A stretch of 44,540 bases of DNA, from contig JAMPFU010000024.1 in the NCBI GenBank assembly GCA_023664385.1, positions 1 through 44,540 of the forward strand. The letters run 5' to 3'. Positions within the stretch are counted from its first letter, which is position 1; every line of letters begins with the position of its first letter. Below, piece after piece: positions 30,579-40,010 of the stretch. The DNA comes from Clostridium sp. Its GTDB lineage: Bacteria > Bacillota > Clostridia > Lachnospirales > Lachnospiraceae. Both the position numbers and the translations under genes were made by a program. The notes below the pieces were generated by a model that saw only the letters and a program-made list of their open reading frames with translations, was not told the origin of the DNA and did no database searches.

Positions 30579-31064
30579 ATGAGAAAGATGGTTTTATCAT
30601 TGTTGGTTGACAACACGTCAGGCGTTTTAAGCAGAGTATCAGGCATGTTCAGCCGTAGAGGATATAATATTGACAGCTTATCCGTGGGTGTGACCGAGAA
30701 CCCACAATATTCACGTATGACTGTTGCAGTGAGCGGTGACGACAGAATATTAAGTCAGATAAAAAAGCAGCTTCTAAAGCTTGAGGACGTCATTGCAATT
30801 AAGGAGCTCAAGGACGGTGCATCAGTGTGCAGGGAGCTTCTTCTTGTAAAGCTTAAGGCAACACTTGACGAGAGACAGCAGATTATATCCCTCACAAATG
30901 TTTTCAGGGCGAATGTTGTTGATGTGTCCACAGATTCCGTTATGATTGAGATAACGGGAAATGTTAATAAAATCGAAGCGTTTATCTCACTTCTTGACGG
31001 ATTTCAGATTGAGGAGATGGTTCGTACAGGACTTACGGGACTTACAAGAGGAAACGGTGAGTAA
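30579..31064 (+). CDS. ilvN: Acetolactate synthase small (regulatory) subunit
   Basis: A 161-residue protein, the usual length for IlvN/IlvH. Its N-terminal ACT domain (residues 4-78) includes VLSLLVDNTSGVLSRVSGMF and RRGYNIDSLSVG, the site where valine binds for feedback inhibition. The C-terminal domain has RELLLVKLKATLDERQQI and TGNVNKIEAFISLLDGF. It activates and regulates the catalytic subunit IlvB, which is not in this window. An upstream ATG at 30486 would add 31 residues without homology; the chosen ATG follows GAAAGGTGG by 9 nt. It lies between metH (99 nt) and ilvC (75 nt), probably in one transcript with ilvC. Confidence 0.92.
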   Translation: MRKMVLSLLVDNTSGVLSRVSGMFSRRGYNIDSLSVGVTENPQYSRMTVAVSGDDRILSQIKKQLLKLEDVIAIKELKDGASVCRELLLVKLKATLDERQQIISLTNVFRANVVDVSTDSVMIEITGNVNKIEAFISLLDGFQIEEMVRTGLTGLTRGNGE

Positions 31065-31086
31065 GTCATCCGCTATATACGATGTC

Positions 31087-31104
31087 ATTACTTTCGAAAG
31101 TAAT
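31087..31104. promoter_or_regulatory. Perfect 18-bp palindrome between ilvN and ilvC
   Basis: ATTACTTTCGAAAGTAAT is fully self-complementary. It is not followed by a T-run, so it is not a plain terminator. It may be a repressor operator or an RNA hairpin with a 4-nt loop acting on ilvC, whose AGGAGG site starts about 20 nt downstream. Confidence 0.45.
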
Positions 31105-31112
31105 AACTATAA

Positions 31113-32165
<1,053 letters not shown>

Positions 32166-32186
32166 AAAATAATAATAACTAAAAGA

Positions 32187-32231
32187 GCTGCCGCACGAAG
32201 CGTATTTATCCTTGATGCGGCAGCCCTTTTT
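32187..32231 (+). terminator. Intrinsic terminator of the ilv operon
   Basis: GCTGCCGCA (32187-32195) pairs perfectly with TGCGGCAGC (32216-32224) and is followed by CC and a T-run. It closes the metH-ilvN-ilvC region. Confidence 0.88.
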
Positions 32232-32234
32232 CTA

Positions 32235-32263
32235 TTGAAATATTATAATATTTTTGGTAAAAT
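32235..32263 (+). promoter_or_regulatory. Promoter of the chemoreceptor gene
   Basis: TTGAAA (32235-32240) and TAAAAT (32258-32263) are 17 nt apart, directly after the ilv terminator. The spacing and sequence fit sigma-A, with no sigma-D (flagellar) promoter visible. Confidence 0.65.
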
Positions 32264-32301
32264 GTATTCATATTTTTACTAAGCATAGGGGGACATACGA
32301 C

Positions 32302-34032
32302 ATGGATGATATAAGAGATAAGGTTATGGACAGGGTTAGAGGCAAGGTCAAGGTGTTTTCTTCCATCAGGACAAGGGTAACACTTGCACAGATTGTACTT
32401 GTTGCAATTGCGGGCTTGATTATCTATTTTACATTTGCCGTAAATGTGGAAAAATCAATAAAGGATGTAAACAAAAACTACATTGCTGATTTGGCAATTG
32501 CCTATGGACAAAGTGTTGACCTTAACATCGAAATCAATGGTCTTGACAAGGCGATTTCGCCTGAAACCTTGGAGATAATGCTTGCGGGCGTGGGATTGGA
32601 AGGCGTTAAAAGCAGCTATATTTATGTGGTGTCGCCTGACGGCACGATGCTCTATCATCCGACTCCTGAAAAAATTGGACAGCCTGTAGAAAATGCTGCC
32701 GTAAAAAAGACTGTGTCGGAAATTTCGGCAGGCAAGCAGGTAAAAAATGAGGTAATACAATATGAATTTAAGGGCGCCCAAAAATATGCAGGCGTATATG
32801 TAAACAGTGAGCAGCAGTATATTCTCGTATGTACCGCAGATGAGGACGAGTTTCTTTCTGCTGTTAATGACGTGAAGCGTGCATCTGTTGTAAGGCTTGT
32901 TATCGTGTTTATTCTTTCCGTGCTGATAAGCGTTGCCGTAACAACATTTGTCATTATGCCGTTAAACCACATATCAGAGGCTACATTGAAGGCTGCTACC
33001 ATGGATCTCTCTGCAAGTGCGGAGCAGGGACATCTCAATGAACGCCATGATGAGGTAGGAAGAATCAGCCGCGCCCTTTCCAAGCTCTTGGAGGAAATGA
33101 CAAGAATTGTGGGAGAAATCAAAGGCAAAAGCGATAATGTCATGAATGCTGCCGAAGCCTTAAATTCCGACGCAATGGAAACGGCAACAACCATTGAACA
33201 GGTGGAAACTGCCGTACATGAAATTGCAGAGGGCGCTTCATCCCAGGCTGAGGAAACACAAAAGGCGACTGAAAATGTTATGGTTATGGGCAATATGGTT
33301 CTCGAAACCCATGATGAGGTTACGAAGCTTCTTACATATGCAGAGAATATGAAGGAGTCGACGGATTATGCTAAAAATATACTTACGCAGCTTGGAGAGG
33401 TAAACAGAAGGGCAGAGGAATATATTGACGTAATTGCAAACCAGACAAATACAACAAATGAATCTGCACTTAGAATTAGTGAGGCTACAAAGCTGATTAC
33501 ATCCATAGCGGAGGAGACAAATTTACTTTCCCTGAATGCTTCCATTGAGGCGGCGAGGGCAGGTGAGCAGGGCAGAGGCTTTGCCGTTGTTGCTGCTGAG
33601 ATACAGAAGCTTGCAGAGCAGTCAGATGAATCAGCAAGACGGATTGAGGATATTATACAGGTGCTTCTTGCAGATTCCGAGAAGGCTGTTGAGACAATGT
33701 ATGATGTGAAAGAAATCATACGTGCACAGAGCGAGCAGGTTGAACAGACAGATTCTGCCTTTGATCAGATTAATGACGGTGTAAAGCAGTCCATAGAGGG
33801 CATTAACCGTATATCCGAAAAGTCGGAGCAACTTGACGAGGCAAGAGTGAATGTGGTTGATGTTGTTCAAAACCTTACTGCAATTGCAGAGGAAAATGCG
33901 GCAAGCGCACAGGAGACGTCGGCGTCAGTTGCAGAGGTTACATCAATTATTGAGGATATTTCAAGCAAATCTCAGGAATTAAAGGAGATTGCAAAAGGGC
34001 TTGATGAGAGTATGGATATTTTTGTAGTTTAA
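32302..34032 (+). CDS. Methyl-accepting chemotaxis protein
   Basis: A 576-residue chemoreceptor. Residues 24-46 are the first membrane helix ([19 protein letters not shown]); about 47-194 lie outside and form a Cache-like sensor with [20 protein letters not shown]; about 195-220 are the second helix ([18 protein letters not shown]); a HAMP follows ([12 protein letters not shown]). The long cytoplasmic coiled coil ends in the signalling tip [20 protein letters not shown] then [18 protein letters not shown]. It should work with CheA and CheW, not in this window. The ATG at 32302 follows AGGGGGA by 8 nt; a longer frame from 32254 lacks a site. The ligand is unknown. Confidence 0.94.
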   Translation: MDDIRDKVMDRVRGKVKVFSSIRTRVTLAQIVLVAIAGLIIYFTFAVNVEKSIKDVNKNYIADLAIAYGQSVDLNIEINGLDKAISPETLEIMLAGVGLEGVKSSYIYVVSPDGTMLYHPTPEKIGQPVENAAVKKTVSEISAGKQVKNEVIQYEFKGAQKYAGVYVNSEQQYILVCTADEDEFLSAVNDVKRASVVRLVIVFILSVLISVAVTTFVIMPLNHISEATLKAATMDLSASAEQGHLNERHDEVGRISRALSKLLEEMTRIVGEIKGKSDNVMNAAEALNSDAMETATTIEQVETAVHEIAEGASSQAEETQKATENVMVMGNMVLETHDEVTKLLTYAENMKESTDYAKNILTQLGEVNRRAEEYIDVIANQTNTTNESALRISEATKLITSIAEETNLLSLNASIEAARAGEQGRGFAVVAAEIQKLAEQSDESARRIEDIIQVLLADSEKAVETMYDVKEIIRAQSEQVEQTDSAFDQINDGVKQSIEGINRISEKSEQLDEARVNVVDVVQNLTAIAEENAASAQETSASVAEVTSIIEDISSKSQELKEIAKGLDESMDIFVV

Positions 34033-34070
34033 TATGATTAATATTATGATGAAGGGGAGACGCTTGTAAC

Positions 34071-34616
34071 ATGACATGCTTAGAGGCACAATCGAATATT
34101 TTGTCTTTTGTTGAAAAGAATCTTCCTGAAGATAAAAAAATAGAATTTGTTAAGCACATACGTCATTGCAATGACTGTAAGGAGGAGCTTGAAATATACT
34201 ATACCCTTATTGTGGGAATGAGAAAGCTTGACAACAATGAGGATATGTCCTTAGATTTTAGAAACCGTCTTGATGATGAGCTTAATAGGATTGAGGCTCG
34301 GGCGAAAAAGGCAAAGCGGTTCAGAGTGTCAAGCTTTGGAATTGTTTTTACGGCACTTGTATGTGTTATGTTTGTATTTTATGGCAGATGTCTTGCAAAG
34401 GTATATGACGTGGAACAGTTCCTGATAAAGGAGAAGCAGGGGAACACGTATTTTTATGATACGTTTGGTGATGATTTATATTCATACCATAATGACGTAA
34501 TTGCGGAAACTGAAAAAGAAGCTATCGTTGTTCCCATAAGCTTTTATGAAAAAGTCCATATTTATAATGTCATAGCTTCTCTAGATATTTCTGAATTTGC
34601 TGATGGAGGTCTTTAA
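34071..34616 (+). CDS. Zinc-finger (zf-HC2) anti-sigma-like membrane protein
   Basis: A 181-residue protein with an N-terminal zinc-binding anti-sigma domain: C3 and H29-x3-C33-x2-C36 (HIRHCNDC), the ZAS pattern of anti-sigma factors such as RsiW. One membrane helix lies at about residues 87-106 (SFGIVFTALVCVMFVFYG), followed by an outside domain of about 75 residues. Such proteins bind an ECF sigma factor, but none is encoded near. It starts 39 nt after the MCP gene with GGGGAGA before it, and its stop overlaps the polA start by 1 nt. Coupling to polA is unusual and may reflect only local gene packing. Without its sigma partner the function is inferred. Confidence 0.8.
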   Translation: MTCLEAQSNILSFVEKNLPEDKKIEFVKHIRHCNDCKEELEIYYTLIVGMRKLDNNEDMSLDFRNRLDDELNRIEARAKKAKRFRVSSFGIVFTALVCVMFVFYGRCLAKVYDVEQFLIKEKQGNTYFYDTFGDDLYSYHNDVIAETEKEAIVVPISFYEKVHIYNVIASLDISEFADGGL

Positions 34617-37243
34617 TGAATAAATTATTGCTTGTCGACGGTAACAGTATTTTAAACCGTGCATTTTATGGATTGCCAGAGCTTACGACAAAGGACGGCA
34701 TCCATACAAACGCCGTTCTTGGATTTTTGAATATTATATTAAAGGTGATTGATGAGGAAAAAGCAACACATATTTGTGTTGCTTTTGATGTGAAAAAAGA
34801 AACCTTCCGAAACAATATCTATAAGGAATATAAGGGCACAAGAAAGCCTATGCCTGATGAGCTGAGAGAGCAGCTTCCGATTATCAAGGAGGTTTTAGCC
34901 TCCATGAATATATGCACTGTCGGAGTGGAGGGCTATGAGGCAGACGACATATTAGGCACCCTCTCAAGAATGGGAGATGCACAGGGCTACAGCGTTACTG
35001 TGTTGTCAGGCGACAGGGATTTACTGCAGCTTGCAACGGAAAAAATATTAATCAGAATCCCAAAGACAAAGGGCGGCAGAACCGTTGTTGAAAGCTATTA
35101 TCCAAAGGATGTTGAAGCACTTTACGGTGTTACGCCTGAAATATTTATTGATATGAAGGGACTTATGGGTGACACATCAGATAACATACCGGGTGTTCCC
35201 GGCGTTGGCGAAAAGACCGCATCAAAGCTTCTTGTTGAATATGGCTCCTTAGATGGTGTATATGCAGCCATAGACGACATGAAAAAAAGCAAGCTGAAAG
35301 ACAATCTGATAGCGTATAAGGAGCAGGCATATATGTCAAGGGTGCTTGCCACGATTAAGCTTGACTGCGAATTGGATGTAAAGCTTGAGGAAATGGAGTA
35401 TAGCGACCCGTTTAATAACGAAAGCTATGAGCTTTTTAAAAAGCTGGAGCTTAAGAGCCTTCTTGGAAGATTTGATTTATCGAAAAAGCCTGCTAAGCTT
35501 GAGCCTGATATCGTTGTGCCAAAGGATGGGGACGAGTGTGGCCGGGTTTTGGAGGAGCTTGATAATTATAATGAAATAGGCTTTTCCTACCTTTTTGGGA
35601 ATGACGGTGCCGTTGGCGTTTCCCTGTGTGTTAAGGAAAACACGGCATATATTATTGATTTTATTCATGTAAGCGAGGAGGCTGTTACCGAAAGGCTTTT
35701 GTCACTTTGCAAAAAGGGCGTGAAGCTTATATGCCTTGACGTAAAGGAGCAGCTTTCGGTTATTGGGTTACATGAGGAGGATTTTGTATTTGACTGTGGC
35801 GTGGGAGCCTATCTTTTAAATCCCGTAAATGAAAAATACGATTATGATGATATAGCTGCTGCATTTCTTAGTATGGAAATTCCTGCAAGAAAGGAGCTTG
35901 TGGGAAAAAAGGATATAAATGCATTTGTATTTATGGATGAGGATATAAAGCGGCATTTTGCCTACCTGTCCCTGATACCGTTTATGGCGGAGAAGGAGAT
36001 ACGAAAAAGACTTGAGGAGGACGGGCTTTTAAAGCTTTATACTGATATTGAGCTTCCATGTGTATTTTCCCTTTACGACATGGAGAAAAACGGAATCCGG
36101 GTTGATAAGCAGGGACTTAGCGAATTTGGCAACAGGCTGAAGGAAAAAATTGCCGTTATTACGGATGAGATATATAAGTTGTGCGGCTGTGAATTTAATA
36201 TTAATTCTACAAGGCAGTTGGGAGAAATATTATTTGAAAGGCTTGGCTTAAAAAGCGGAAAAAAGACAAAGACGGGCTATTCCACAAGCGTTGAGGTTTT
36301 GGAAAAGCTTGCAGGTGAGCATCCGGTTATCCCGCTGATACTTGAGTACCGCCAGCTTACAAAATTAAATTCCACGTATGTGGAAGGAATGTCCGTATTT
36401 ATATGTGAGGACGGAAGAATACACGGAAAGTTTAACCAGACCGTAACCGCAACGGGAAGAATAAGCTCCACGGAGCCGAATCTTCAAAATATCCCTACAA
36501 GGCTTCCACTTGGCAGGGAGATAAGAAAGGTGTTTATCCCTGAGGAGGGTTATGTATTTCTCGATGCAGATTACTCTCAGATTGAGCTTCGTGTGCTTGC
36601 GCATATGTCGGGAGATGAGACGCTGATAGAAGCATATAACAAGGATTCGGACATACATTCCATAACGGCGTCAGAGGTTTTCGGCGTGCCGTTTGATGCA
36701 GTTACGGATTTGATGAGAAGAAAGGCAAAGGCTGTTAATTTTGGAATTGTTTACGGAATCAGCTCCTTCGGTCTTGGACAGGATTTGGACATTTCAAGAA
36801 AGGAAGCGGAGGAGTATATACAAAAATACTTTGATACCTACAAAAAGGTAAAGCATTTTATGGATGATATGGTAGCGTCGGCAAAGGAAAAGGGATATTC
36901 CCTTACCATGTTTGACAGAAGGCGTCCGATTCCTGAGCTTAAATCGTCAAATTTTATGACAAGAAGCTTTGGCGAGCGGGCGGCAATGAATTCGCCGATT
37001 CAGGGAACAGCGGCAGACATCATAAAAATTGCTATGATAAACGTAAACAAGGAGCTGAAGAAAAGAAACCTAAAGTCAAGGCTGGTGCTTCAGATACACG
37101 ATGAGCTGTTGGTGGAAACCTATCACGATGAAGTTGATGAGGTAAAGAATATTATGATAACCAATATGGTAAATGCAGCAAAGCTTTCCGTTCCGCTGAT
37201 TGTGGATTTAAACAGTGGTACAAGCTGGTATGACGCTAAATAA
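34616..37243 (+). CDS. polA: DNA polymerase I
   Basis: An 875-residue replication and repair enzyme. Residues 1 to about 290 are the 5'-3' exonuclease (LLLVDGNSILNRAFYGLPEL, YEADDILG, GDTSDNIPGVPGVGEKTA). The middle (about 300-480) has the fold of the 3'-5' exonuclease but lacks the D-x-E start (GFSYLFGNDGAVGVSLCV), so proofreading is probably absent, as in Bacillus. The polymerase part has motif A (DADYSQIELRVL, 649-), motif B (RRKAKAVNFGIVYG, about 700) and motif C (QIHDELLVE, about 825). The ATG overlaps the previous stop (TAATG). coaE follows after 19 nt. Confidence 0.97.
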   Translation: MNKLLLVDGNSILNRAFYGLPELTTKDGIHTNAVLGFLNIILKVIDEEKATHICVAFDVKKETFRNNIYKEYKGTRKPMPDELREQLPIIKEVLASMNICTVGVEGYEADDILGTLSRMGDAQGYSVTVLSGDRDLLQLATEKILIRIPKTKGGRTVVESYYPKDVEALYGVTPEIFIDMKGLMGDTSDNIPGVPGVGEKTASKLLVEYGSLDGVYAAIDDMKKSKLKDNLIAYKEQAYMSRVLATIKLDCELDVKLEEMEYSDPFNNESYELFKKLELKSLLGRFDLSKKPAKLEPDIVVPKDGDECGRVLEELDNYNEIGFSYLFGNDGAVGVSLCVKENTAYIIDFIHVSEEAVTERLLSLCKKGVKLICLDVKEQLSVIGLHEEDFVFDCGVGAYLLNPVNEKYDYDDIAAAFLSMEIPARKELVGKKDINAFVFMDEDIKRHFAYLSLIPFMAEKEIRKRLEEDGLLKLYTDIELPCVFSLYDMEKNGIRVDKQGLSEFGNRLKEKIAVITDEIYKLCGCEFNINSTRQLGEILFERLGLKSGKKTKTGYSTSVEVLEKLAGEHPVIPLILEYRQLTKLNSTYVEGMSVFICEDGRIHGKFNQTVTATGRISSTEPNLQNIPTRLPLGREIRKVFIPEEGYVFLDADYSQIELRVLAHMSGDETLIEAYNKDSDIHSITASEVFGVPFDAVTDLMRRKAKAVNFGIVYGISSFGLGQDLDISRKEAEEYIQKYFDTYKKVKHFMDDMVASAKEKGYSLTMFDRRRPIPELKSSNFMTRSFGERAAMNSPIQGTAADIIKIAMINVNKELKKRNLKSRLVLQIHDELLVETYHDEVDEVKNIMITNMVNAAKLSVPLIVDLNSGTSWYDAK

Positions 37244-37262
37244 AATATAGTAGGTAATTATA

Positions 37263-37883
37263 ATGAAAATACTTGGTATAACCGGCGGCGTCGGCTCGGG
37301 GAAAAGCAGGATATTGTATGATATAGAGCGGGAATACGGGGCATATATTGTTGAGGCTGATAAGCTGGCGCACAGTCTTATGGAGCATGGAATGTCCATT
37401 TATAATGCTGTCGTTACGGAATTTGGCAAGGAAATTTTACAGGATATACCGCCCTATGAGATTGACAGGAAAAAGCTGGGTGAAATTGTATTTCGCGACA
37501 GGGATAGTTTGGAAAAGCTGAATAACATAAGTCATCCACTTGTAAAGGAACACATTATTTCCCTGATTGAGCAAAAGAAAAAGGAGGGAAGCTGTAAGCT
37601 TTTTGTCATTGAGGCGGCGCTTTTGCTTGAGGACGGATACAAAAATATATGTGATGAAATATGGTATATTTGGGTTGATACCGAGGAGAGAATCAATCGT
37701 CTGATAAAGCAGCGGGGGTATACGAGACAGAAATGTATGGATATTTTTAACAGTCAGAGCGATGATGAATACTACGAAAAAAATGCAGATTTTATTATAA
37801 ATAATCAATTAGACTATGCGAATTCATCAAAACAACTAAAAGCGAGGTTGAATAAATTTTTGTGTAATGATATAATAGCTTAA
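37263..37883 (+). CDS. coaE: Dephospho-CoA kinase
   Basis: A 206-residue enzyme that phosphorylates dephospho-CoA at the ribose 3' hydroxyl, the last step of CoA synthesis. The P-loop GGVGSGKSRI lies at residues 7-16. Other conserved parts are VEADKLAHSLMEHG, NISHPLVKEHI, FVIEAALLLEDGY and IWVDTEERINRLIKQRGY followed by FNSQ. Length fits the family. It begins 19 nt after polA with a weak AGTAGGTAA site and is clearly part of the polA operon, an order common in Firmicutes. The next gene starts 22 nt after its stop. Confidence 0.96.
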   Translation: MKILGITGGVGSGKSRILYDIEREYGAYIVEADKLAHSLMEHGMSIYNAVVTEFGKEILQDIPPYEIDRKKLGEIVFRDRDSLEKLNNISHPLVKEHIISLIEQKKKEGSCKLFVIEAALLLEDGYKNICDEIWYIWVDTEERINRLIKQRGYTRQKCMDIFNSQSDDEYYEKNADFIINNQLDYANSSKQLKARLNKFLCNDIIA

Positions 37884-37905
37884 ATATGCATACTGGAGGA
37901 AATGT

Positions 37906-40008
37906 ATGGCTAACATGACCAAATATCCCGAACCGTTGGTTTTTGGACTTGATATAGGGACAAGAAGTATTGTTGGAACAGTGGGATATAAGGAACAGAA
38001 TAAATTTAATGTTGTTGCCATGGCTGTCAAGTACCATGATACAAGGTCCATGGTTGACGGACAGATTCATGATATTGGCAAGGTGAGCGAGGATATTATT
38101 TTTGTTAAGAATGAGCTGGAAAAGCAGCTTAACGGAAGAAAGCTTACGGATGTCTGTATAGCAGCAGCCGGACGTGTCTTAAAAACTGCGGTAGGTCATG
38201 GGGAGTATGAGTTTGCGGAAAACTCCGTTGTAACGCAGGAATACATCCACTCCATTGATTTAATCGGTGTTGAAAATGCGCATAACAAGATACTTGACGA
38301 GCTTGCCGAAAGTGCTGAGACGACAAAGTATTATTGTGTGGGATATACGGTTATCAAATATTTTTTGAATGACTATGAAATACACAATCTGGAAGGACAT
38401 AAGGCAAATAAAATCGGTGCAGACGTTCTTGCTACCTTTTTGCCGGAGGAGGTTGTAAGCAGTCTTTATTCTGCTGTTGAGGCGGCAGACTTGTACGTTA
38501 CAAATCTTACCCTTGAGCCGATTGCGGCGATAAATGTTGCAATACCTGAAAGCTACAGGCTGCTTAATATTGCCCTTGTTGATGTGGGGGCGGGTACCTC
38601 GGATATCTGTATTACAAAGGACGGAAGTATTATTGGTTATGGCATGATTCCGTCAGCAGGTGATGAGCTTACGGAGGCATTGATAAAGAAATATCTGATT
38701 GATTTTGACACTGCGGAAAAGCTTAAAACAGTAAGCCCGAAAAAGAAAGTGATAAACTATAAGGACATTATGGGTATCGCCCATAAAATTACCGTTGATG
38801 AAATATACGACACCATGGAGAGCGTAAAAAAGGATATTACGTCAAAGATTGCGTCAAAGATTATTTCCCTGAATGGGGACATGCCTGTCAGCGCTGTGTT
38901 TGTAGTGGGAGGCGGCGGAAAGCTTACCGGCTTTACGGATTATCTCGCAGATAAATTAAAGCTTTCCCATGACAGAGTTGCGTTAAGGGGACAGGAGGTT
39001 ATGAATGACATTAACTTCCTTGTTGAAAACGTGAAAAAGGATTCACTTTATGTTACGCCTGTGGGTATCTGTCTAAGCTTTTTTGACCAGAAAAATAATT
39101 TTATTTTTGTAACGGTAAATGGAAGCAGAGTAAAGCTTTATAACAATGACAAGCTTACAATATTTGACGCGGCAGTGCAGTATGGCCTGCCAAATGAAAA
39201 TCTGTTCCCGAAGCGCGGTGCTGACATTACATTTAAGGTAAACGGAAAGTCACGCATTGTAAGAGGCTATAACGGTGAGGCGGCAGTGATAAAGCAAAAC
39301 GGCAATATTGTCGGGATGAATGCTATCATCGAGGCAAATGATAAAATTGAAATAACGGAGTCGACGGCAGGGGAGCCTGCTAGCATTGAGCTTGGTTCAC
39401 TTCCTGAGTTTAACGGTAAATTAACCTTTATTGTAAATCAAGCAGAGATTATCTGTCCTAAATTTGCAGTTGTAAATGGCAAGCCGGAAACACAGTATTA
39501 CAATATCTGCGACGGCGATAAAATTGAAATGCAGGCATATTACACGGTAGAACAGCTTTTATATTTTATGGATGTTTCGCCGGCAGGAAAAATTTATATC
39601 AACAATGCTGAGGCTTCCATGCATGATAAAATATACGAAAATTTTGTTGTCACGTGGAAGGATGATATTGCATTTGAGGATTTGAAGGAAGATGAGATTG
39701 AAGCTGTGGATGAGACTTTGTCTGATGGCTCTGACGATGAGGCTGCGATTTCATCTGTGGTAATAAATGAAGCGGAAGCGGTTAAGGAACAAAAAAAGGC
39801 GGTTGACCTTCACATTCTTGTCAATCATATGCCGGTTACGCTGAAGGGAAAGTCAGATTACATGTTTGTCGATGTATTTGATTTTTATGATTTTGATTTG
39901 GAAAATGTTAAGGGAAGCAAATTGAATACAATCGTAAACGGTCATCATGCAGATTATATGGAAGGCATAAATGAAGGCTCGGTTATTGAAATTTATTGGG
40001 AGAAATAA
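37906..40008 (+). CDS. Long FtsA-like actin-fold ATPase
   Basis: A 700-residue protein whose first 390 residues are an FtsA/PilM-like actin fold: phosphate 1 LDIGTRSIVGTVGY (14-27), phosphate 2 VDVGAGTSDICI (near 226), adenosine motif VVGGGGKLTGF (near 334). FtsA usually has 400-450 residues and ends in a membrane-binding amphipathic helix; here about 310 extra residues follow, with at least two beta-rich segments (TFKVNGKSRIVRGYNGEAAV, KKAVDLHILVNHMPVTLKGK) that look like repeated strand domains. No signal peptide. GGAGGAA lies 6 nt before the ATG. coaE precedes it and a GGDEF gene follows 2 nt after, so it is co-expressed with both. A division or polar role is inferred. Confidence 0.8.
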   Translation: MANMTKYPEPLVFGLDIGTRSIVGTVGYKEQNKFNVVAMAVKYHDTRSMVDGQIHDIGKVSEDIIFVKNELEKQLNGRKLTDVCIAAAGRVLKTAVGHGEYEFAENSVVTQEYIHSIDLIGVENAHNKILDELAESAETTKYYCVGYTVIKYFLNDYEIHNLEGHKANKIGADVLATFLPEEVVSSLYSAVEAADLYVTNLTLEPIAAINVAIPESYRLLNIALVDVGAGTSDICITKDGSIIGYGMIPSAGDELTEALIKKYLIDFDTAEKLKTVSPKKKVINYKDIMGIAHKITVDEIYDTMESVKKDITSKIASKIISLNGDMPVSAVFVVGGGGKLTGFTDYLADKLKLSHDRVALRGQEVMNDINFLVENVKKDSLYVTPVGICLSFFDQKNNFIFVTVNGSRVKLYNNDKLTIFDAAVQYGLPNENLFPKRGADITFKVNGKSRIVRGYNGEAAVIKQNGNIVGMNAIIEANDKIEITESTAGEPASIELGSLPEFNGKLTFIVNQAEIICPKFAVVNGKPETQYYNICDGDKIEMQAYYTVEQLLYFMDVSPAGKIYINNAEASMHDKIYENFVVTWKDDIAFEDLKEDEIEAVDETLSDGSDDEAAISSVVINEAEAVKEQKKAVDLHILVNHMPVTLKGKSDYMFVDVFDFYDFDLENVKGSKLNTIVNGHHADYMEGINEGSVIEIYWEK

Positions 40009-40010
40009 CG

